DNA of 64,000 bases from Mesorhizobium loti (GCF_013170705.1 NZ_CP033334.1:5557501-5621500); one strand, 5' to 3'. Numbered from the stretch's first letter, positions 1 to 10,736 are shown. Notes: generated by a model from the letters alone, not told the origin. Numbers and translations: made by a program.

Positions 1-151
1 GCAATCTCCATCCTTGGCGCGAGGCTAGCATATGGGCTTACGGCACATCTCGCCTTTTATTGTTCAAATATAAACATTCTCGCCCAAGCCGTGAAGGGCC
101 GCAAGCAGACAATCGCTTGGTGCAGGTCGCGCCCACGTCGATTTTTTGTTG

Positions 152-165
152 ATTGACCCGTCAAT
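152..165. promoter_or_regulatory. candidate BetI operator (palindrome)
   Basis: A perfect inverted repeat, ATTGAC-CC-GTCAAT, lies 35 bases before the betI start and is flanked by T/A runs. The half-sites resemble the ATTGA/TCAAT pattern of the Escherichia coli BetI box. BetI homologues repress their own operon until choline is present. Assigning the site to BetI is inference from position and half-site resemblance. Confidence 0.5.
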
Positions 166-199
166 AAAAAATAACCTCCGCGCAAAAATCGGGAACAAC

Positions 200-790
200 A
201 TGCCGAAAGTCGGAATGGAGCCATTGCGCCGCAAGGCGCTCATCGACGCGACGATCTCGGCGATCGGCGAGCGCGGGTCGCTTGACGTGACCATGTCCGA
301 GATCGCCGGGCGTGCGGGCGTGTCGTCCGCGCTTGCCCATCACTATTTCGGCGCCAAGGACGAGCTGTTGTTCGCGACGATGCGGCACATATTGGCTGAA
401 CTGACCGTCGATATGCGCCGTGCCCTGCAATCCACCGCCTCCCCGCGCGAACGCGTCTCCGCCGTGGTTGCCGTCAACTTCTCCGACATCCAGTTCCAGC
501 CCGAAACCATCGCCGCATGGCTCGCCTTCTATGTCGAGGCACAGAAATCATCGGCCTTGCGACGGCTGCTCAGGATCTATGCGCGGCGGCTGCATTCGAA
601 TCTGATGAGCGGGCTGACCGGCATCCTGCCCCGGGCAGAGGCTGACCGCGCCGCGGAGGCGACAGCCGCGATGATCGACGGGCTCTACATCAGGCGGGCG
701 TTGAAGGACGGCGTGCCCGACGCCGCGACCGCGATCGCGCTGGTCGAGGACTATCTCGAAACCAAACTCGGCGAGCGGCAAAAACAGTGA
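200..790 (+). CDS. betI: BetI, TetR-family choline-responsive repressor
   Basis: A 196-residue TetR-family regulator. The N-terminal helix-turn-helix (about residues 10-55) carries the family pattern with [12 protein letters not shown] followed by [14 protein letters not shown], which matches BetI proteins. BetI represses the glycine-betaine synthesis genes and is released by choline. I chose the ATG at 200 ([11 protein letters not shown]), where BetI homologues begin, rather than an in-frame start at 146 that would run through the palindrome at 152-165. The stop overlaps the GTG start of betC, so the two are translationally coupled. As first gene of betI-betC-x-betA-betB it fits autoregulation of the whole operon. 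Family identity is clear; the inducer is inferred from family knowledge. Confidence 0.93.
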   Translation: MPKVGMEPLRRKALIDATISAIGERGSLDVTMSEIAGRAGVSSALAHHYFGAKDELLFATMRHILAELTVDMRRALQSTASPRERVSAVVAVNFSDIQFQPETIAAWLAFYVEAQKSSALRRLLRIYARRLHSNLMSGLTGILPRAEADRAAEATAAMIDGLYIRRALKDGVPDAATAIALVEDYLETKLGERQKQ

Positions 791-2316
791 CAGCGAAGCG
801 ACCCAATTTCCTGATCGTCATGGTCGATCAGCTCAACGGGACTTTTTTCCCCGATGGGCCAGCCGCGTTTCTGCACGCGCCGCATCTGAAAGCCTTGGCG
901 GCGCGTTCGGCGCGCTTTGCCAACAACTACACGGCGTCGCCACTCTGTGCGCCGGGCCGCGCTTCGTTCATGAGCGGCCAGTTGCCGTCGCGCACCGAGG
1001 TCTATGACAATGCCGCCGAGTTCGCCTCGTCGATCCCGACCTTTGCCCATCACTTGCGCGCCGACGGCTATCACACCGTGCTGTCGGGCAAGATGCATTT
1101 CGTCGGCCCCGACCAGTTGCACGGCTTCGAGGAGCGGCTGACGACCGACATCTATCCCGCCGATTTCGGCTGGACGCCGGACTACCGCAAGCCCGGCGAA
1201 CGGATCGACTGGTGGTATCACAATCTGGGCTCGGTGACCGGCGCCGGCGTCGCCGAGATCTCGAACCAGATGGAGTATGACGACGAGGTCGCCTTCCACG
1301 CGGTGCAGAAGCTCTATGACTTCGCCCGCGTCTCCGACGATGCCGCGCACCGGCCCTGGTGCCTGACGGTTTCATTCACCCATCCCCACGACCCCTATGT
1401 GGCACGGCGGCAGTACTGGGATCTCTACGAGGATTGCCCGGCGCTCGAACCAGAAGTGGGCTTCATCCCCTACGACCGCCAAGACCCGCATTCGCGACGG
1501 CTCTACAAGGCTTCCGACTACGACAGTTTCGACATCACGGCAGAGCAGATCCGCCGCTCGCGGCGGGGTTACTTCGCCAACATCTCCTATCTCGACGACA
1601 AGGTGGGCGAATTGCTGTCGGTGCTCGAGCGCACGCGCATGCTCGACGACACGATCATCCTGTTCTGCTCGGACCATGGCGACATGCTCGGCGAGCGCGG
1701 CCTGTGGTTCAAGATGTGCTTCTTCGAAGGCTCGGCGCGGGTGCCGCTGATGATCGCCGGCAAGGGTGTGCCGTCCGGACTGATCGAGGCGCCGGTGTCC
1801 AATCTCGACGTGACGCCGACACTGTGCGACCTCGCCGGCATCGACATGAGCGCGATCGCGCCATGGACCGACGGCCAGTCGCTGCTGCCGTTGCTCCAAG
1901 GCAAGCCGCGTACGGCGCCGGTGCTGATGGAATATGCGGCCGAAGGCTCCAACGCGCCGTTGGTGGCGATCCGCGACGGCCGCTACAAGTTCGTCCACTG
2001 CGAAATCGATCCGCCGCAACTCCATGATATCGAAGCCGACCCACGTGAATTGAGCAATCTCGCAACCGATCCGGCGCATGCGGATCTGGTGGCGGCCTTC
2101 ACGGAAAAGGTCCGCGCGCGCTGGGACATGGCGGCTTTCGATGCTGCCGTGCGGGCCAGCCAGGCGCGGCGCTGGGTGGTCTATCCGGCATTGCGCAACG
2201 GCACGCACTACCCCTGGGAGTTCCAGCCGCTGCAGAAGGCTTCGGAACGTTACATGCGCAACCACATGGATCTCAACGTGCTCGAAGAGCAGAAGCGGTT
2301 TCCGCGAGGCGAATGA
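787..2316 (+). CDS. betC: choline-sulfatase BetC
   Basis: A 509-residue type I sulfatase that hydrolyses choline-O-sulfate to choline and sulfate, feeding the betaine pathway. The sulfatase signature CAPGRASF places the cysteine that becomes formylglycine at residue 54. DQLNG near the N terminus and the [16 protein letters not shown] segment near residue 295 are metal- and substrate-site motifs of this family. Length is typical for BetC. It starts with GTG overlapping the betI stop and ends directly against the next ATG (2317). Being inside a bet operon separates it from other sulfatases. Choline sulfate acts both as osmoprotectant precursor and as sulfur source. Confidence 0.93.
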   Translation: MTAKRPNFLIVMVDQLNGTFFPDGPAAFLHAPHLKALAARSARFANNYTASPLCAPGRASFMSGQLPSRTEVYDNAAEFASSIPTFAHHLRADGYHTVLSGKMHFVGPDQLHGFEERLTTDIYPADFGWTPDYRKPGERIDWWYHNLGSVTGAGVAEISNQMEYDDEVAFHAVQKLYDFARVSDDAAHRPWCLTVSFTHPHDPYVARRQYWDLYEDCPALEPEVGFIPYDRQDPHSRRLYKASDYDSFDITAEQIRRSRRGYFANISYLDDKVGELLSVLERTRMLDDTIILFCSDHGDMLGERGLWFKMCFFEGSARVPLMIAGKGVPSGLIEAPVSNLDVTPTLCDLAGIDMSAIAPWTDGQSLLPLLQGKPRTAPVLMEYAAEGSNAPLVAIRDGRYKFVHCEIDPPQLHDIEADPRELSNLATDPAHADLVAAFTEKVRARWDMAAFDAAVRASQARRWVVYPALRNGTHYPWEFQPLQKASERYMRNHMDLNVLEEQKRFPRGE

Positions 2317-3318
2317 ATGGCAGACCTTCTCGTCCCCTCCCTTGACCATCTCAAGCAGGCCTATGCCGTCACCTCCAAGGCGACACAGATCACGCCGCTG
2401 CTGGAATCGGCCGCACTCGCCAGGGAAACCGGTGCGGCCCGCGTCTTCATCAAGCCGGAATCGCTGCAATGGGCGGGATCGTTCAAGATACGCGGCGCCT
2501 ATTGGCGGCTGAAGCGACTTTCGGCAGACGAGGCGAGGAAGGGTGTCGTTGCCTACTCCTCCGGCAATTTCGCGCAAGGGCTGGCCGCCGCCGGCCAGGC
2601 GCTCGGCATTCCCGTCACCATCGTCATGCCGATCGATGCGCCCGCCGCCAAGCGTGACGCGACCGCCGGCTACGGCGCACGCGTCGTGCTGACCGACCAT
2701 GGCGAGCGCGCGCGTGAGGAAGTAGCCGCCGCCAAGGCCCGCGAGATCGCCGAGATGGAAGGGCTGGCACTGCTACATCCGTTCGACGATCCCGAGATCA
2801 TCGCCGGCCAGGCGGGGGCCGGCCTCGAAGCGCTCGACCAGCTTGCCGCCAAGGACGCCAGCGCCGACCTGTTGTTCTGCTCGGTCGGCGGCGGTGGACT
2901 GATCGGCGGCGTTTCGCTCGCCTTCCACTATCTGTCGCCCGCAACCGAGATCATCGGCGTCGAGCCGGAAGGTTTCAACGGCATGGGTTCGTCGCTGGCG
3001 CATGGCAGCATCGAGACGATGCCGATCGGTCCGCGGTCGATCTGCGACGGGCTGATGTCGCGGCGGCCGGGCGATGCGCCGTTCGCCGCGGTCAAGACCG
3101 CTGGCGTTCGCGGCATCACCGTCGACGATCAATCGGTGCGCCGCGCCATGAGGATTGCTTTCGAGCGCATGAAACTGGTGCTCGAACCGTCCGGGGCTGC
3201 ATCACTGGCGGCACTGCTCGGCGGCAAGGTGGATGTGAAGGACAGAAACGTCCTTGTTGTGGCTACCGGCGGCAATGTCTCGCTCGCCGATTTTATGGCG
3301 CATATGAACCATGCTTGA
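2317..3318 (+). CDS. PLP-dependent serine/threonine dehydratase-like protein inside the bet operon
   Basis: A 333-residue fold-type II PLP enzyme. SFKIRGA gives the Schiff-base lysine (Lys57), [10 protein letters not shown] the substrate/cofactor loop (about 87-96) and [10 protein letters not shown] the phosphate-binding glycine loop (about 189-198). This pattern is shared by threonine/serine dehydratases and serine racemases; there is no C-terminal ACT domain, so it would be of the catabolic, non-isoleucine-regulated type. It sits between betC and betA with no spacer upstream and an 8-base overlap with betA, so it is clearly part of the operon. A link through betaine demethylation to glycine, serine and pyruvate is possible but inferred; the true substrate cannot be read from the sequence. 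Confidence 0.82.
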   Translation: MADLLVPSLDHLKQAYAVTSKATQITPLLESAALARETGAARVFIKPESLQWAGSFKIRGAYWRLKRLSADEARKGVVAYSSGNFAQGLAAAGQALGIPVTIVMPIDAPAAKRDATAGYGARVVLTDHGERAREEVAAAKAREIAEMEGLALLHPFDDPEIIAGQAGAGLEALDQLAAKDASADLLFCSVGGGGLIGGVSLAFHYLSPATEIIGVEPEGFNGMGSSLAHGSIETMPIGPRSICDGLMSRRPGDAPFAAVKTAGVRGITVDDQSVRRAMRIAFERMKLVLEPSGAASLAALLGGKVDVKDRNVLVVATGGNVSLADFMAHMNHA

Positions 3319-4963
3319 AGCGGATTTCGTCATCATCGGCTCCGGCTCGGCCGGTTCGGCCATGGCCTATCGCCTGTCGGAGGACGGCAAGCATTCGGTC
3401 ATCGTCATCGAATTCGGCGGCAGCGATATCGGACCGCTGATCCAGATGCCGTCGGCCTTGTCGATCCCGCTCAACATGAGCCTCTACGACTGGGGGTTTG
3501 CCAGCGAGCCGGAGCCGCATCTCGGTGGCCGCGTGCTGGCGACGCCGCGCGGCAAGGTCATCGGCGGCTCGTCCTCGATCAATGGCATGGTCTATGTGCG
3601 CGGGCATGCGCGCGATTTTGATCACTGGGCCGAGCAAGGGGCTGCCGGATGGAGCTTTGCCGACGTGCTCCCCTATTTCAAGCGCATGGAAGACTCCGAT
3701 GGCGGCGAGGACGGCTGGCGCGGGCACGGCGGCCCCCTGCATGTCCAGCGCGGCTCGCGTAAAAACCCGCTCTATGGCGCCTTCGTCGAGGCCGGCCGCC
3801 AGGCCGGGTTCGAACTGACCGACGACTACAATGGCGCCAAGCAGGAAGGCTTCGGCCCAATGGAGCAGACCATTCGCGGCGGTCGTCGCTGGTCGGCCGC
3901 ATCAGCCTATCTGAAGCCGGCGCTCAGGCGGAAAAACGTGAGTCTGGTCAAGGGCTTTGCGCGCCGGGTGATCATCGAGAATCAACGCGCCATCGGCGTC
4001 GAAATCGAAGCTCACAAACAGATTCAGGTCGTTAAGGCGCGACGCGAGGTAATCGTCGCCGCGTCGTCGATCAACTCGCCAAAGATCCTGATGCTGTCCG
4101 GTATCGGGCCGGCTGAGCATTTGCGCGAAAACGGCATCGCCGTCGTGGCCGACCGGCCCGGCGTCGGCCGCAATCTGCAGGATCACCTGGAGCTCTACAT
4201 CCAGCAGGAATCGACCAAGCCGATCACCCTGAATTCGGTGCTCAACCCGTTTTCCAAGGCGATGATCGGCGCGCAATGGCTGTTCTTCAAATCCGGCCTC
4301 GGCGCCACCAACCATTTCGAGGCGGCGGCCTTCGTGCGCTCCCAGGCCGGCGTCGACTATCCCGACATCCAGTACCATTTCATCCCCGCGGCAGTGCGCT
4401 ATGACGGCAAGGCGGCGGCGAAGTCGCATGGCTTCCAGGCCCATGTCGGACCGATGCGGTCGAAGTCGCGCGGCTCGGTGACGCTGCGCTCGCCGGACCC
4501 CAAAGCCAAGCCGGTCATCCATTTCAACTACATGTCGCATCCCGACGATTGGGCGGAGTTCCGCCACTGTATCCGGCTGACGCGCGAAATCTTCGGCCAG
4601 AAGGCCTTCGACGCCTATCGCGGCCAGGAGATCTCGCCAGGCAGCCATGTGCAGTCGGACGACGATCTCGACGTCTTCATCCGCGACCACGCCGAAAGCG
4701 CCTACCACCCCTGCGGCACCTGCAAGATGGGCCGCGCCGACGACCCCATGAGTGTCGTCGATGCGGAATGCCGGGTGATCGGTGTCGGGGGACTGCGGGT
4801 CGCGGACTCCTCGATCTTCCCGCGCGTCACCAACGGCAATCTCAATGCACCGTCGATCATGACCGGTGAAAAGGCGTCCGACCACATTCTTGGCCGCACG
4901 CCGCTGGCGCCGTCCAACCAGGAACCATGGATCAATCCACGCTGGCAGGCGTCGGACAGATAG
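3311..4963 (+). CDS. betA: choline dehydrogenase BetA
   Basis: A 550-residue FAD-dependent GMC oxidoreductase that oxidises choline to betaine aldehyde at the membrane. The N terminus has the dinucleotide-binding GSGSAGS motif (about residues 9-15). [14 protein letters not shown] (about 90-103) is the first GMC signature and [16 protein letters not shown] the second. HPCGTCKMG near residue 470 contains the catalytic-region histidine. Length fits BetA (about 550). The ATG overlaps the preceding stop by 8 bases. The TAG stop runs into TAGAGCATGATCC, the first half of a palindromic repeat common in rhizobial genomes, so the 3' end was probably shaped by an old repeat insertion. Confidence 0.95.
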   Translation: MLEADFVIIGSGSAGSAMAYRLSEDGKHSVIVIEFGGSDIGPLIQMPSALSIPLNMSLYDWGFASEPEPHLGGRVLATPRGKVIGGSSSINGMVYVRGHARDFDHWAEQGAAGWSFADVLPYFKRMEDSDGGEDGWRGHGGPLHVQRGSRKNPLYGAFVEAGRQAGFELTDDYNGAKQEGFGPMEQTIRGGRRWSAASAYLKPALRRKNVSLVKGFARRVIIENQRAIGVEIEAHKQIQVVKARREVIVAASSINSPKILMLSGIGPAEHLRENGIAVVADRPGVGRNLQDHLELYIQQESTKPITLNSVLNPFSKAMIGAQWLFFKSGLGATNHFEAAAFVRSQAGVDYPDIQYHFIPAAVRYDGKAAAKSHGFQAHVGPMRSKSRGSVTLRSPDPKAKPVIHFNYMSHPDDWAEFRHCIRLTREIFGQKAFDAYRGQEISPGSHVQSDDDLDVFIRDHAESAYHPCGTCKMGRADDPMSVVDAECRVIGVGGLRVADSSIFPRVTNGNLNAPSIMTGEKASDHILGRTPLAPSNQEPWINPRWQASDR

Positions 4964-5025
4964 AGCATGATCCACGCATAGATTGAGCCGCCCAATTTCG
5001 CGGCGCCGGACCATCGGAGACTCCC

Positions 5026-6489
5026 ATGCGCGCCCAACCCACGGCATCGCACTATGTCAACGGACGCTATATCGACGACGAACAAGGCGCGCCGCTGCCC
5101 GTCATCTACCCGGCAACCGGCGAGACCATCGCCATGCTGCGCTCGGCGACGCCGAACGTGCTGGAACTCGCCATCGAGGCCGCACGGGCCGCGCAGCCCG
5201 CCTGGGCACGGCTGAAACCGGTCGAGCGCGGCCGCATCCTGCGCCGCGCCGCCGACATTCTGCGCGCCCGCAACGCCGATCTGGCCCGCATCGAGACGCT
5301 CGACACCGGCAAGGCGATCCAGGAGACGCTGGTGGCGGACGCGCCTTCCGCCGCCGACTGCCTTGAATATTTCGGCGGCGCGGTCGCCGCCTACAATGGC
5401 GAGGCCGTCGATCTCGGCGGTCCTTTCGCCTACACGCGGCGCGAAGCGCTCGGTGTCTGCGTCGGCATTGGCGCCTGGAATTATCCTATCCAGATCGCCG
5501 GCTGGAAATCGGCACCGGCGCTGGCCATGGGCAATGCCATGGTGTTCAAGCCGTCGGAAAACACGCCGCTTTCAGCACTGGCGCTGGCCGAGATATACAG
5601 CGAGGCCGGCTTGCCCGACGGGTTGTTCAATGTGGTGCAGGGCTATGGCGATGTCGGGGCCGGTCTGGTGGGACACGATGTCGTCGCCAAGGTCTCGGTG
5701 ACCGGCTCGGTGCCGACCGGACGCAAGGTGCTGTCGCTCGCCGGTTCGAAGATGAAGCACGCGACGATGGAGCTCGGCGGCAAGTCGCCGCTGATCATCT
5801 TCGACGACGCCGACATCGAAAACGCCATTGGCGGCGCCATGCTCGGCAATTTCTACTCGACCGGCCAGATCTGCTCCAACGGTACGCGCGTCTTCGTGCA
5901 AAGCGGCATCCATGACCGCTTCGTCGACCGGCTAATTGAGCGGACGAAAAAGATCCGCATCGGCGATCCGCTCGACCCCGAGACCCAGATGGGGCCGCTG
6001 GTCTCGAAAGCACAGCATGAGAAGGTCGTCGGCTATATCGGGATCGGCAAGCAGGATGGCGCTGTTCTGGCCTGCGGCGGCAACGTGCCTTCGCTGCAAG
6101 GCTTCGACGGTGGCTTCTTCGTCGAGCCGACGGTGTTCACCGGTGTCACCGACATGATGCGCATCGCCCGCGAGGAAATTTTCGGGCCGGTCATGAGTGT
6201 GCTGAAATTCGACGGCGAGGACGAGGTGATCGACCGCGCCAACGACACCGAATTCGGCCTCGCCGCCGGCGTGTTCACACGCGACCTGCCGCGCGCCCAC
6301 CGTGTCATCGCCGAATTGCAGGCGGGCACCTGCTGGATCAATGCCTACAATCTGACGCCGGTGGAAATCCCCTTCGGCGGTTTCAAGCAGTCCGGCATCG
6401 GCCGCGAGAACTCGCTGGCGGCACTGGCGCTCTATTCGCAGCTGAAGTCGATCTATGTCGAGACGGGGGACGTGGCGAGCCCGTATTGA
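5026..6489 (+). CDS. betB: betaine aldehyde dehydrogenase BetB
   Basis: A 487-residue NAD(P)-dependent aldehyde dehydrogenase that turns betaine aldehyde into glycine betaine, the last step of the operon. The active-site glutamate lies in MELGGKS (Glu249) and the nucleophilic cysteine in GQICSNG (Cys283). Residues around [11 protein letters not shown] and [10 protein letters not shown] form the cofactor site. The start is supported by GGAG seven bases before the ATG. It is separated from betA by 62 bases holding half of a repeat-like sequence. The stop lies seven bases from the convergent manC-AGE gene. Position and length make BetB the firm choice among aldehyde dehydrogenases. Confidence 0.95.
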   Translation: MRAQPTASHYVNGRYIDDEQGAPLPVIYPATGETIAMLRSATPNVLELAIEAARAAQPAWARLKPVERGRILRRAADILRARNADLARIETLDTGKAIQETLVADAPSAADCLEYFGGAVAAYNGEAVDLGGPFAYTRREALGVCVGIGAWNYPIQIAGWKSAPALAMGNAMVFKPSENTPLSALALAEIYSEAGLPDGLFNVVQGYGDVGAGLVGHDVVAKVSVTGSVPTGRKVLSLAGSKMKHATMELGGKSPLIIFDDADIENAIGGAMLGNFYSTGQICSNGTRVFVQSGIHDRFVDRLIERTKKIRIGDPLDPETQMGPLVSKAQHEKVVGYIGIGKQDGAVLACGGNVPSLQGFDGGFFVEPTVFTGVTDMMRIAREEIFGPVMSVLKFDGEDEVIDRANDTEFGLAAGVFTRDLPRAHRVIAELQAGTCWINAYNLTPVEIPFGGFKQSGIGRENSLAALALYSQLKSIYVETGDVASPY

Positions 6490-6496
6490 GCCCAGC

Positions 6497-8734
6497 CTAA
6501 GCCGTCTTCTCCGCCGTGCCGTCCAGATACTGCGTCAGCGCACAGACCAGATGATAAAATATGCTGGCCGGGACATCCGACGCCAGCGAGCGGCCGCGTT
6601 CGTCTATACGGTCTATCCACAGGCCGAGCGGCGCCGGGTCGATGTGCCAGCGGAACAGCCGGCCGACCCGTTCCTCTATCTCCGGCTTGAGATCGGGGCC
6701 GCCCGAACCATCCAGCGCGATAGCCGCCTTGACCGCTTCGGCCTGCGGCCAGCTGCGCGAAATCAGGTCCAGCGGCAGGCCCTGCCGCGAAACCGCGCCG
6801 TAGGCAAGGCCGGTGGCGCGGTTGAGGCCATTGGCGATGGCCGAGGCATAGAGTTTTCGGGCGAAGCCGCTCAGTTCGGCCTGACCGCTGCGTCCGGCGA
6901 AATCGACCAGCAGAGAAGCCCATTCGAAGTGATGGCCGGGCTCGGTCCACGCGCCCTTCTCACCAGCCGGCCTCCATTCGTCATCGAAATATTCGCCCAG
7001 TGTCCAGCTTTCCCGGTCGAAGAAATGGCTGCGGAAGAGATCGATGATGCGTGCCGCCCGGCGCAGGTGGGCACGCTCGCCGGTTGCCTGGTGCCAGGCC
7101 AGGAACGCCTCGAGCAAATGCATGTGCGGGTTGGAGCGCCGCTCGCCCTTCCCGTCCGATGTTTCGAGGAAACCGGTCATGCGATGATCCTCGAGATGCG
7201 CATCGAGGAACGCGAAGGTCTCCTCGCCGAGCCGCAAGGCATCGGGATTGCCGGACATATGGGCATGGGCGAGCGCCAAGAGCACGCAGGAATGATCGTA
7301 TGCATCCTCGGTGGCATCGGCGACCGACCCGTCGACATGGAGCGTACGCACCCAACCGCCTTTGTCGGTGCGGCCATTCCTGGCCATGAACTCGATACCA
7401 TGGCTGATCAGCCGGTCGGCCGGACCATGCCAGCCGCGCGCGCTGGCGACCGCGAAGGCATAGACCTGCCTGGCCTGGGTCCGCATGCGCTTGGGCTTCA
7501 TGAGCGGGTTGGTATCGAAGCCCAGCGCTTCATGGAAACCGCCATGGCGCTCGTCTACGCCCGATGTCGACCACAGCGGCAACGTCTCCTGAAACAGCCA
7601 GTGGTGCACACGCCGCCGCCAGGCGCCGCTTTCGATGACGCGGTCATGCGCCGGCGTGAACCTGGTTTCCAGGCGGCCTGATTTCTCGAGCTGTTCGACG
7701 ATCTTCTTGACGTGCTGGCTGTGACTGACCGGCGCGACGAAAGTCGCATCGGCGGTGGAAACGATCGCCACATCCTTCATGGCGATCGCCGACAACAGGC
7801 GGCCGTCGCTGCGGATGTAGGAGTTCTCGCAATCGATGGCGACGACATCGCCGATGACGACATTGCCTTGTTCGTCGGCCGGACCGACATCGAGCAGCGA
7901 CTGCCAGGAGCCGAGATCGTTCCAGCGGAAGTCGGCCGGCACCATGGCAATGCCTTGCGCCCGCTCCATGATGGCATAGTCGATCGAGATCGAGGGGATG
8001 GCCTCATAGAGCTCCAGCGGCATATAGAGGCCGGACAGGTCCGATGTCGCCGCCTTGTAGGCGGCCGCGGTGGCCCGCCAGATGTCCGGCCGGAACGCCG
8101 CGAAGGCATCGCGCATGGCGCCGGCTCGAAACAGGAAGATGCCGGTGTTCCAGTAAAAGTTTTCCGCCCTGAGATAGCTCTGCGCCGTCGCAAGGTCCGG
8201 CTTTTCGACGAAGCGCGTGACGTCGAAGATGCCGCCCTGCGCACCTGCCACCTCGATATAGCCATAGCCGGTCTCGGGCTGCGTCGGCTTGATGCCGAAC
8301 ACCACGAGCCGCCCCGCCGCCGCCGCCTCGGCGCCGGCCTCGATGCTCTGCCAGAATTGCCCTGCGGTCGATATTTCGTGGTCTGATGGCACAACCAGGA
8401 CGAGGCTGTCGCCGAATTCGGACAGGGTGCGCAGCGTTGCCAGTGCGATCGCGGCGGCGGTGTTGCGCCCCGTGGGCTCGAACAGCGGACCCCCGCCCGC
8501 AAGATCCAGGCCGGCCAGGTCGGCATGGACACGCTCGGCATGGCGCTCGGAGGCGATCAGGAAGATCGGCGTTTGGCCCGCGGGCCTTGCCGTCAGCCGG
8601 CGCAAGGTCTTGGCCAGCATGGAACCGTCGCCGGACAGGTCGTGAAACTGCTTGGGATTGTCCTCGCGCGACAGCGGCCAGAGCCGCGAGCCGACGCCGC
8701 CGCTCATGACAAAACTGACGATGCGCTGGCTCAT
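6497..8734 (-). CDS. fusion: mannose-1-phosphate guanylyltransferase + AGE-family isomerase/epimerase
   Basis: A protein of about 745 residues with two parts. Residues 1-350 are a mannose-1-phosphate guanylyltransferase: SGGVGSRLWPLSR is the nucleotide-binding loop and RFVEKPDLATA the sugar-phosphate motif. Residues 370-745 are not the usual cupin phosphomannose isomerase but an (alpha/alpha)6 AGE-type domain (N-acylglucosamine 2-epimerase/YihS/mannose isomerase family), with GGFHEALG, KPKRMRTQARQVYAFA and PGHHFEWASLL carrying catalytic-type histidines. The logical role is coupling Man-6-P/Fru-6-P isomerisation or mannose epimerisation to GDP-mannose formation; the second activity is inferred. 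I start at MSQRIVSF; a start 13 codons upstream (8773) is possible. A conventional ManC lies at 55019-56434 in the same window. Confidence 0.88.
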   Translation of the reverse strand: MSQRIVSFVMSGGVGSRLWPLSREDNPKQFHDLSGDGSMLAKTLRRLTARPAGQTPIFLIASERHAERVHADLAGLDLAGGGPLFEPTGRNTAAAIALATLRTLSEFGDSLVLVVPSDHEISTAGQFWQSIEAGAEAAAAGRLVVFGIKPTQPETGYGYIEVAGAQGGIFDVTRFVEKPDLATAQSYLRAENFYWNTGIFLFRAGAMRDAFAAFRPDIWRATAAAYKAATSDLSGLYMPLELYEAIPSISIDYAIMERAQGIAMVPADFRWNDLGSWQSLLDVGPADEQGNVVIGDVVAIDCENSYIRSDGRLLSAIAMKDVAIVSTADATFVAPVSHSQHVKKIVEQLEKSGRLETRFTPAHDRVIESGAWRRRVHHWLFQETLPLWSTSGVDERHGGFHEALGFDTNPLMKPKRMRTQARQVYAFAVASARGWHGPADRLISHGIEFMARNGRTDKGGWVRTLHVDGSVADATEDAYDHSCVLLALAHAHMSGNPDALRLGEETFAFLDAHLEDHRMTGFLETSDGKGERRSNPHMHLLEAFLAWHQATGERAHLRRAARIIDLFRSHFFDRESWTLGEYFDDEWRPAGEKGAWTEPGHHFEWASLLVDFAGRSGQAELSGFARKLYASAIANGLNRATGLAYGAVSRQGLPLDLISRSWPQAEAVKAAIALDGSGGPDLKPEIEERVGRLFRWHIDPAPLGLWIDRIDERGRSLASDVPASIFYHLVCALTQYLDGTAEKTA

Positions 8735-8777
8735 TCGGGTCTCGCTCGGAAGTTGGTCTGGGGTAGAAACCATGCCT

Positions 8778-9677
8778 TTAAGCCGTGTTTACCCGATTGG
8801 AAATGCGCTCGGCCGCCAAGTCGATGAAGGCCTTGACCAGTGGGGAAAGGTGCCGGCTGCTGGGATAGAGAACGTGCAGGCCACCGGCCGGTGTCGCATA
8901 GCCGTCGAGCACGCGCCGCAACCGCCCCTCGTTGATCAATCCCTCCGCTATCGGCTGTGGCAATTGAGCGATGCCGAAGTCCGCGAGCGCGGCCGCCACC
9001 ACCGCCTGCATCTCATTGGCGGCGAAGCGCCCGGCGACCACGACAGTTTCCTGGCCTTGCGGGCCATCCAGCACCCAATGAGCGCCTGAGGCCGACTGGC
9101 CCTCGATGACGCATCGATGGCGGGCGAGATCGGCCGGGCTTTCCGGCATCCCGTATCGCGCGAGATAGGCGGGGCTGGCGCAGAGCAGCCTGTGCGTGGA
9201 GCCGAGCTTGCGGGCAATCAGCGTCGAATCCTCGAGTCTCCCGGTACGGAAGGCGAGATCGATGCCGTCTTCGACCAGGTTGAGCTTGTCGTCGGTGAGG
9301 CGAAGTTCGACATTGGTCTTCGGATACAGCGTCAGAAAGTCGACCACGGCACGGATGAGGAAGTGCCCCCCAAAACCAACCGGGGCCGAGATGCGGATCG
9401 TGCCCGAAGGCTCCGCCCTCGCCTCGGCGAGGTGCAGATTCGCCTCTTCTATCGTCCGCAGCCCCTGGCTGCTCCGTTCATAGTAGAGACGCCCGGCATC
9501 CGTCAGGTTGAGGCTGCGCGTGGTGCGCTGCAGCAGGCGCACGCCGACCTCGCGTTCGAGCGCGGCGACACGGCGGCTGACCGTCGTCTTGGGCATGGCG
9601 AGCAGGCGCGCCGCGGCGGTGAAACTTCCGGCTTCGACGACGCGGGCAAACACGACGATATCGTTGAGGTCGATCAT
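8778..9677 (-). CDS. LysR-family transcriptional regulator
   Basis: A 299-residue LysR regulator. Residues 1-60 hold the winged helix-turn-helix (FARVVEAGSFTAAARLLAMP, then KTTVSRRVAALE); the rest is the effector-binding domain. It resembles the large group of LysR proteins that pair with a divergently transcribed oxidoreductase. I start at MIDLNDIVVF because this is the usual N terminus; the longer frame to 9707 would cross the candidate operator at 9685-9703. It is divergent from the NmrA-like gene, with about 100 bases between starts, so control of that gene is likely. The effector is unknown. Confidence 0.9.
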   Translation of the reverse strand: MIDLNDIVVFARVVEAGSFTAAARLLAMPKTTVSRRVAALEREVGVRLLQRTTRSLNLTDAGRLYYERSSQGLRTIEEANLHLAEARAEPSGTIRISAPVGFGGHFLIRAVVDFLTLYPKTNVELRLTDDKLNLVEDGIDLAFRTGRLEDSTLIARKLGSTHRLLCASPAYLARYGMPESPADLARHRCVIEGQSASGAHWVLDGPQGQETVVVAGRFAANEMQAVVAAALADFGIAQLPQPIAEGLINEGRLRRVLDGYATPAGGLHVLYPSSRHLSPLVKAFIDLAAERISNRVNTA

Positions 9678-9684
9678 TACATTC

Positions 9685-9703
9685 AAAACTGGGACAAAGT
9701 TTT
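9685..9703. promoter_or_regulatory. candidate LysR-type operator in divergent promoter
   Basis: AAAACT-N7-AGTTTT is an inverted repeat just upstream of the LysR start and inside the intergenic region shared with the NmrA-like gene. LysR proteins usually bind such dyads in the shared promoter. The assignment rests on position and symmetry only. Confidence 0.4.
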
Positions 9704-9776
9704 CCAACTATATACAATTATGCATCAATGCGATAGGCGCTAGCTTTGCTCCAGACAAACAGATGGAGCAGATCAG

Positions 9777-10661
9777 ATGACCAGCAAACGAAACATTCTT
9801 GTGACCGGTGCCACGGGCCAGCAAGGCGGGGCGGTGGCGCATGCCCTCTTGTCCAGGGGCCATCGCGTCAAGGCATTGACACGCAAGCCGGACAGCGAGG
9901 CCGCACGGCAACTGGCGGCCGCGGGCGCCGACATCGCCGCCGGCGATCTCGGCGACGCGGCCTCTGTCGTGAAGGCCGCAAAAGACGCCGACACCATGTT
10001 CCTGATGGGCAACAGCTACGAGGCCGGTCTCGAGGAGGAAATCCGCCAGGGGATTCTTGCCGCCGATGCGGCAAAGGCCGCCGGCATCGGACACCTGATC
10101 TACTCATCGGTTGCCGACGCCGACAAGAAGACCGGGATTCCGCATTTCGAAAGCAAATACCTGGTCGAGCAGCATGTCAGGCAGCTCGGCATTCCCTATA
10201 CGATCAGCGCGCCGGTCGCCTTCATGGAGAATGTCGTCGCCCCGTGGTCGATCGCAGCGCTCAGCCAGGGCAGCCATGCCTTCGCCATGCCGCCGAAGCG
10301 CGTCCTGCAGCTGGTTTCGCTGGCGGATATCGGGGCGTTCGTCGCCACTCTGGCCGAGCGGCGCGAAAGCGTCTTCGGCAAACGCTTCGATTTCGCCGGG
10401 GACGAATTGTCCGGTGAAGAGCAGGCAAGAATCCTGTCCGAGGCCATCGGCCGCCCGATCCGCTATCAGGAGATCCCGATCGCGGCTGCCCGCCAGCAGA
10501 GCGAGGACGCGGCATTGATGTTCGAATGGTTCGACCGCGTCGGCTACGACGTTGACATCGCCGCCTTGCAAAGGGAGTTCCCCGAAGTGCGCTGGCACGG
10601 TTTTGCCGATTGGGCGCGCGCATTTAACTGGAGCATCAGCGGCCTGCGCGGCGAAAGCTGA
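9777..10661 (+). CDS. NmrA-like/SDR NAD(P)-binding protein
   Basis: A 294-residue atypical short-chain dehydrogenase of the NmrA/HSCARG type. The N terminus NILVTGATGQQGGAVA has the GxxGxxG dinucleotide motif (about residues 10-17), followed by LTRKP, the stretch that selects NADP in this group. No YxxxK catalytic pair is evident, which is normal for NmrA-like sensors, while quinone-reductase relatives act as enzymes. GGAGC lies before the ATG. It is divergent from a LysR regulator, a common arrangement for redox or aromatic-compound response genes. I cannot tell whether it is a sensor or an enzyme. Confidence 0.85.
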   Translation: MTSKRNILVTGATGQQGGAVAHALLSRGHRVKALTRKPDSEAARQLAAAGADIAAGDLGDAASVVKAAKDADTMFLMGNSYEAGLEEEIRQGILAADAAKAAGIGHLIYSSVADADKKTGIPHFESKYLVEQHVRQLGIPYTISAPVAFMENVVAPWSIAALSQGSHAFAMPPKRVLQLVSLADIGAFVATLAERRESVFGKRFDFAGDELSGEEQARILSEAIGRPIRYQEIPIAAARQQSEDAALMFEWFDRVGYDVDIAALQREFPEVRWHGFADWARAFNWSISGLRGES

Positions 10662-10736
10662 TGAAATGCGACAGAAGTGCTGCCATTGCCGCTTGCAGGA
10701 ATGAAGTGTGGCAGCTATAAGCCCGCCGTCTGGTCA

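Noticed and set aside
1..151. Gene at the left edge of the window
   Set aside because: Short frames on both strands overlap the betI promoter and show no family pattern.
6455..7681. Plus-strand open frame of 408 codons
   Set aside because: Antisense to the ManC-AGE fusion; lacks a ribosome site and family pattern.
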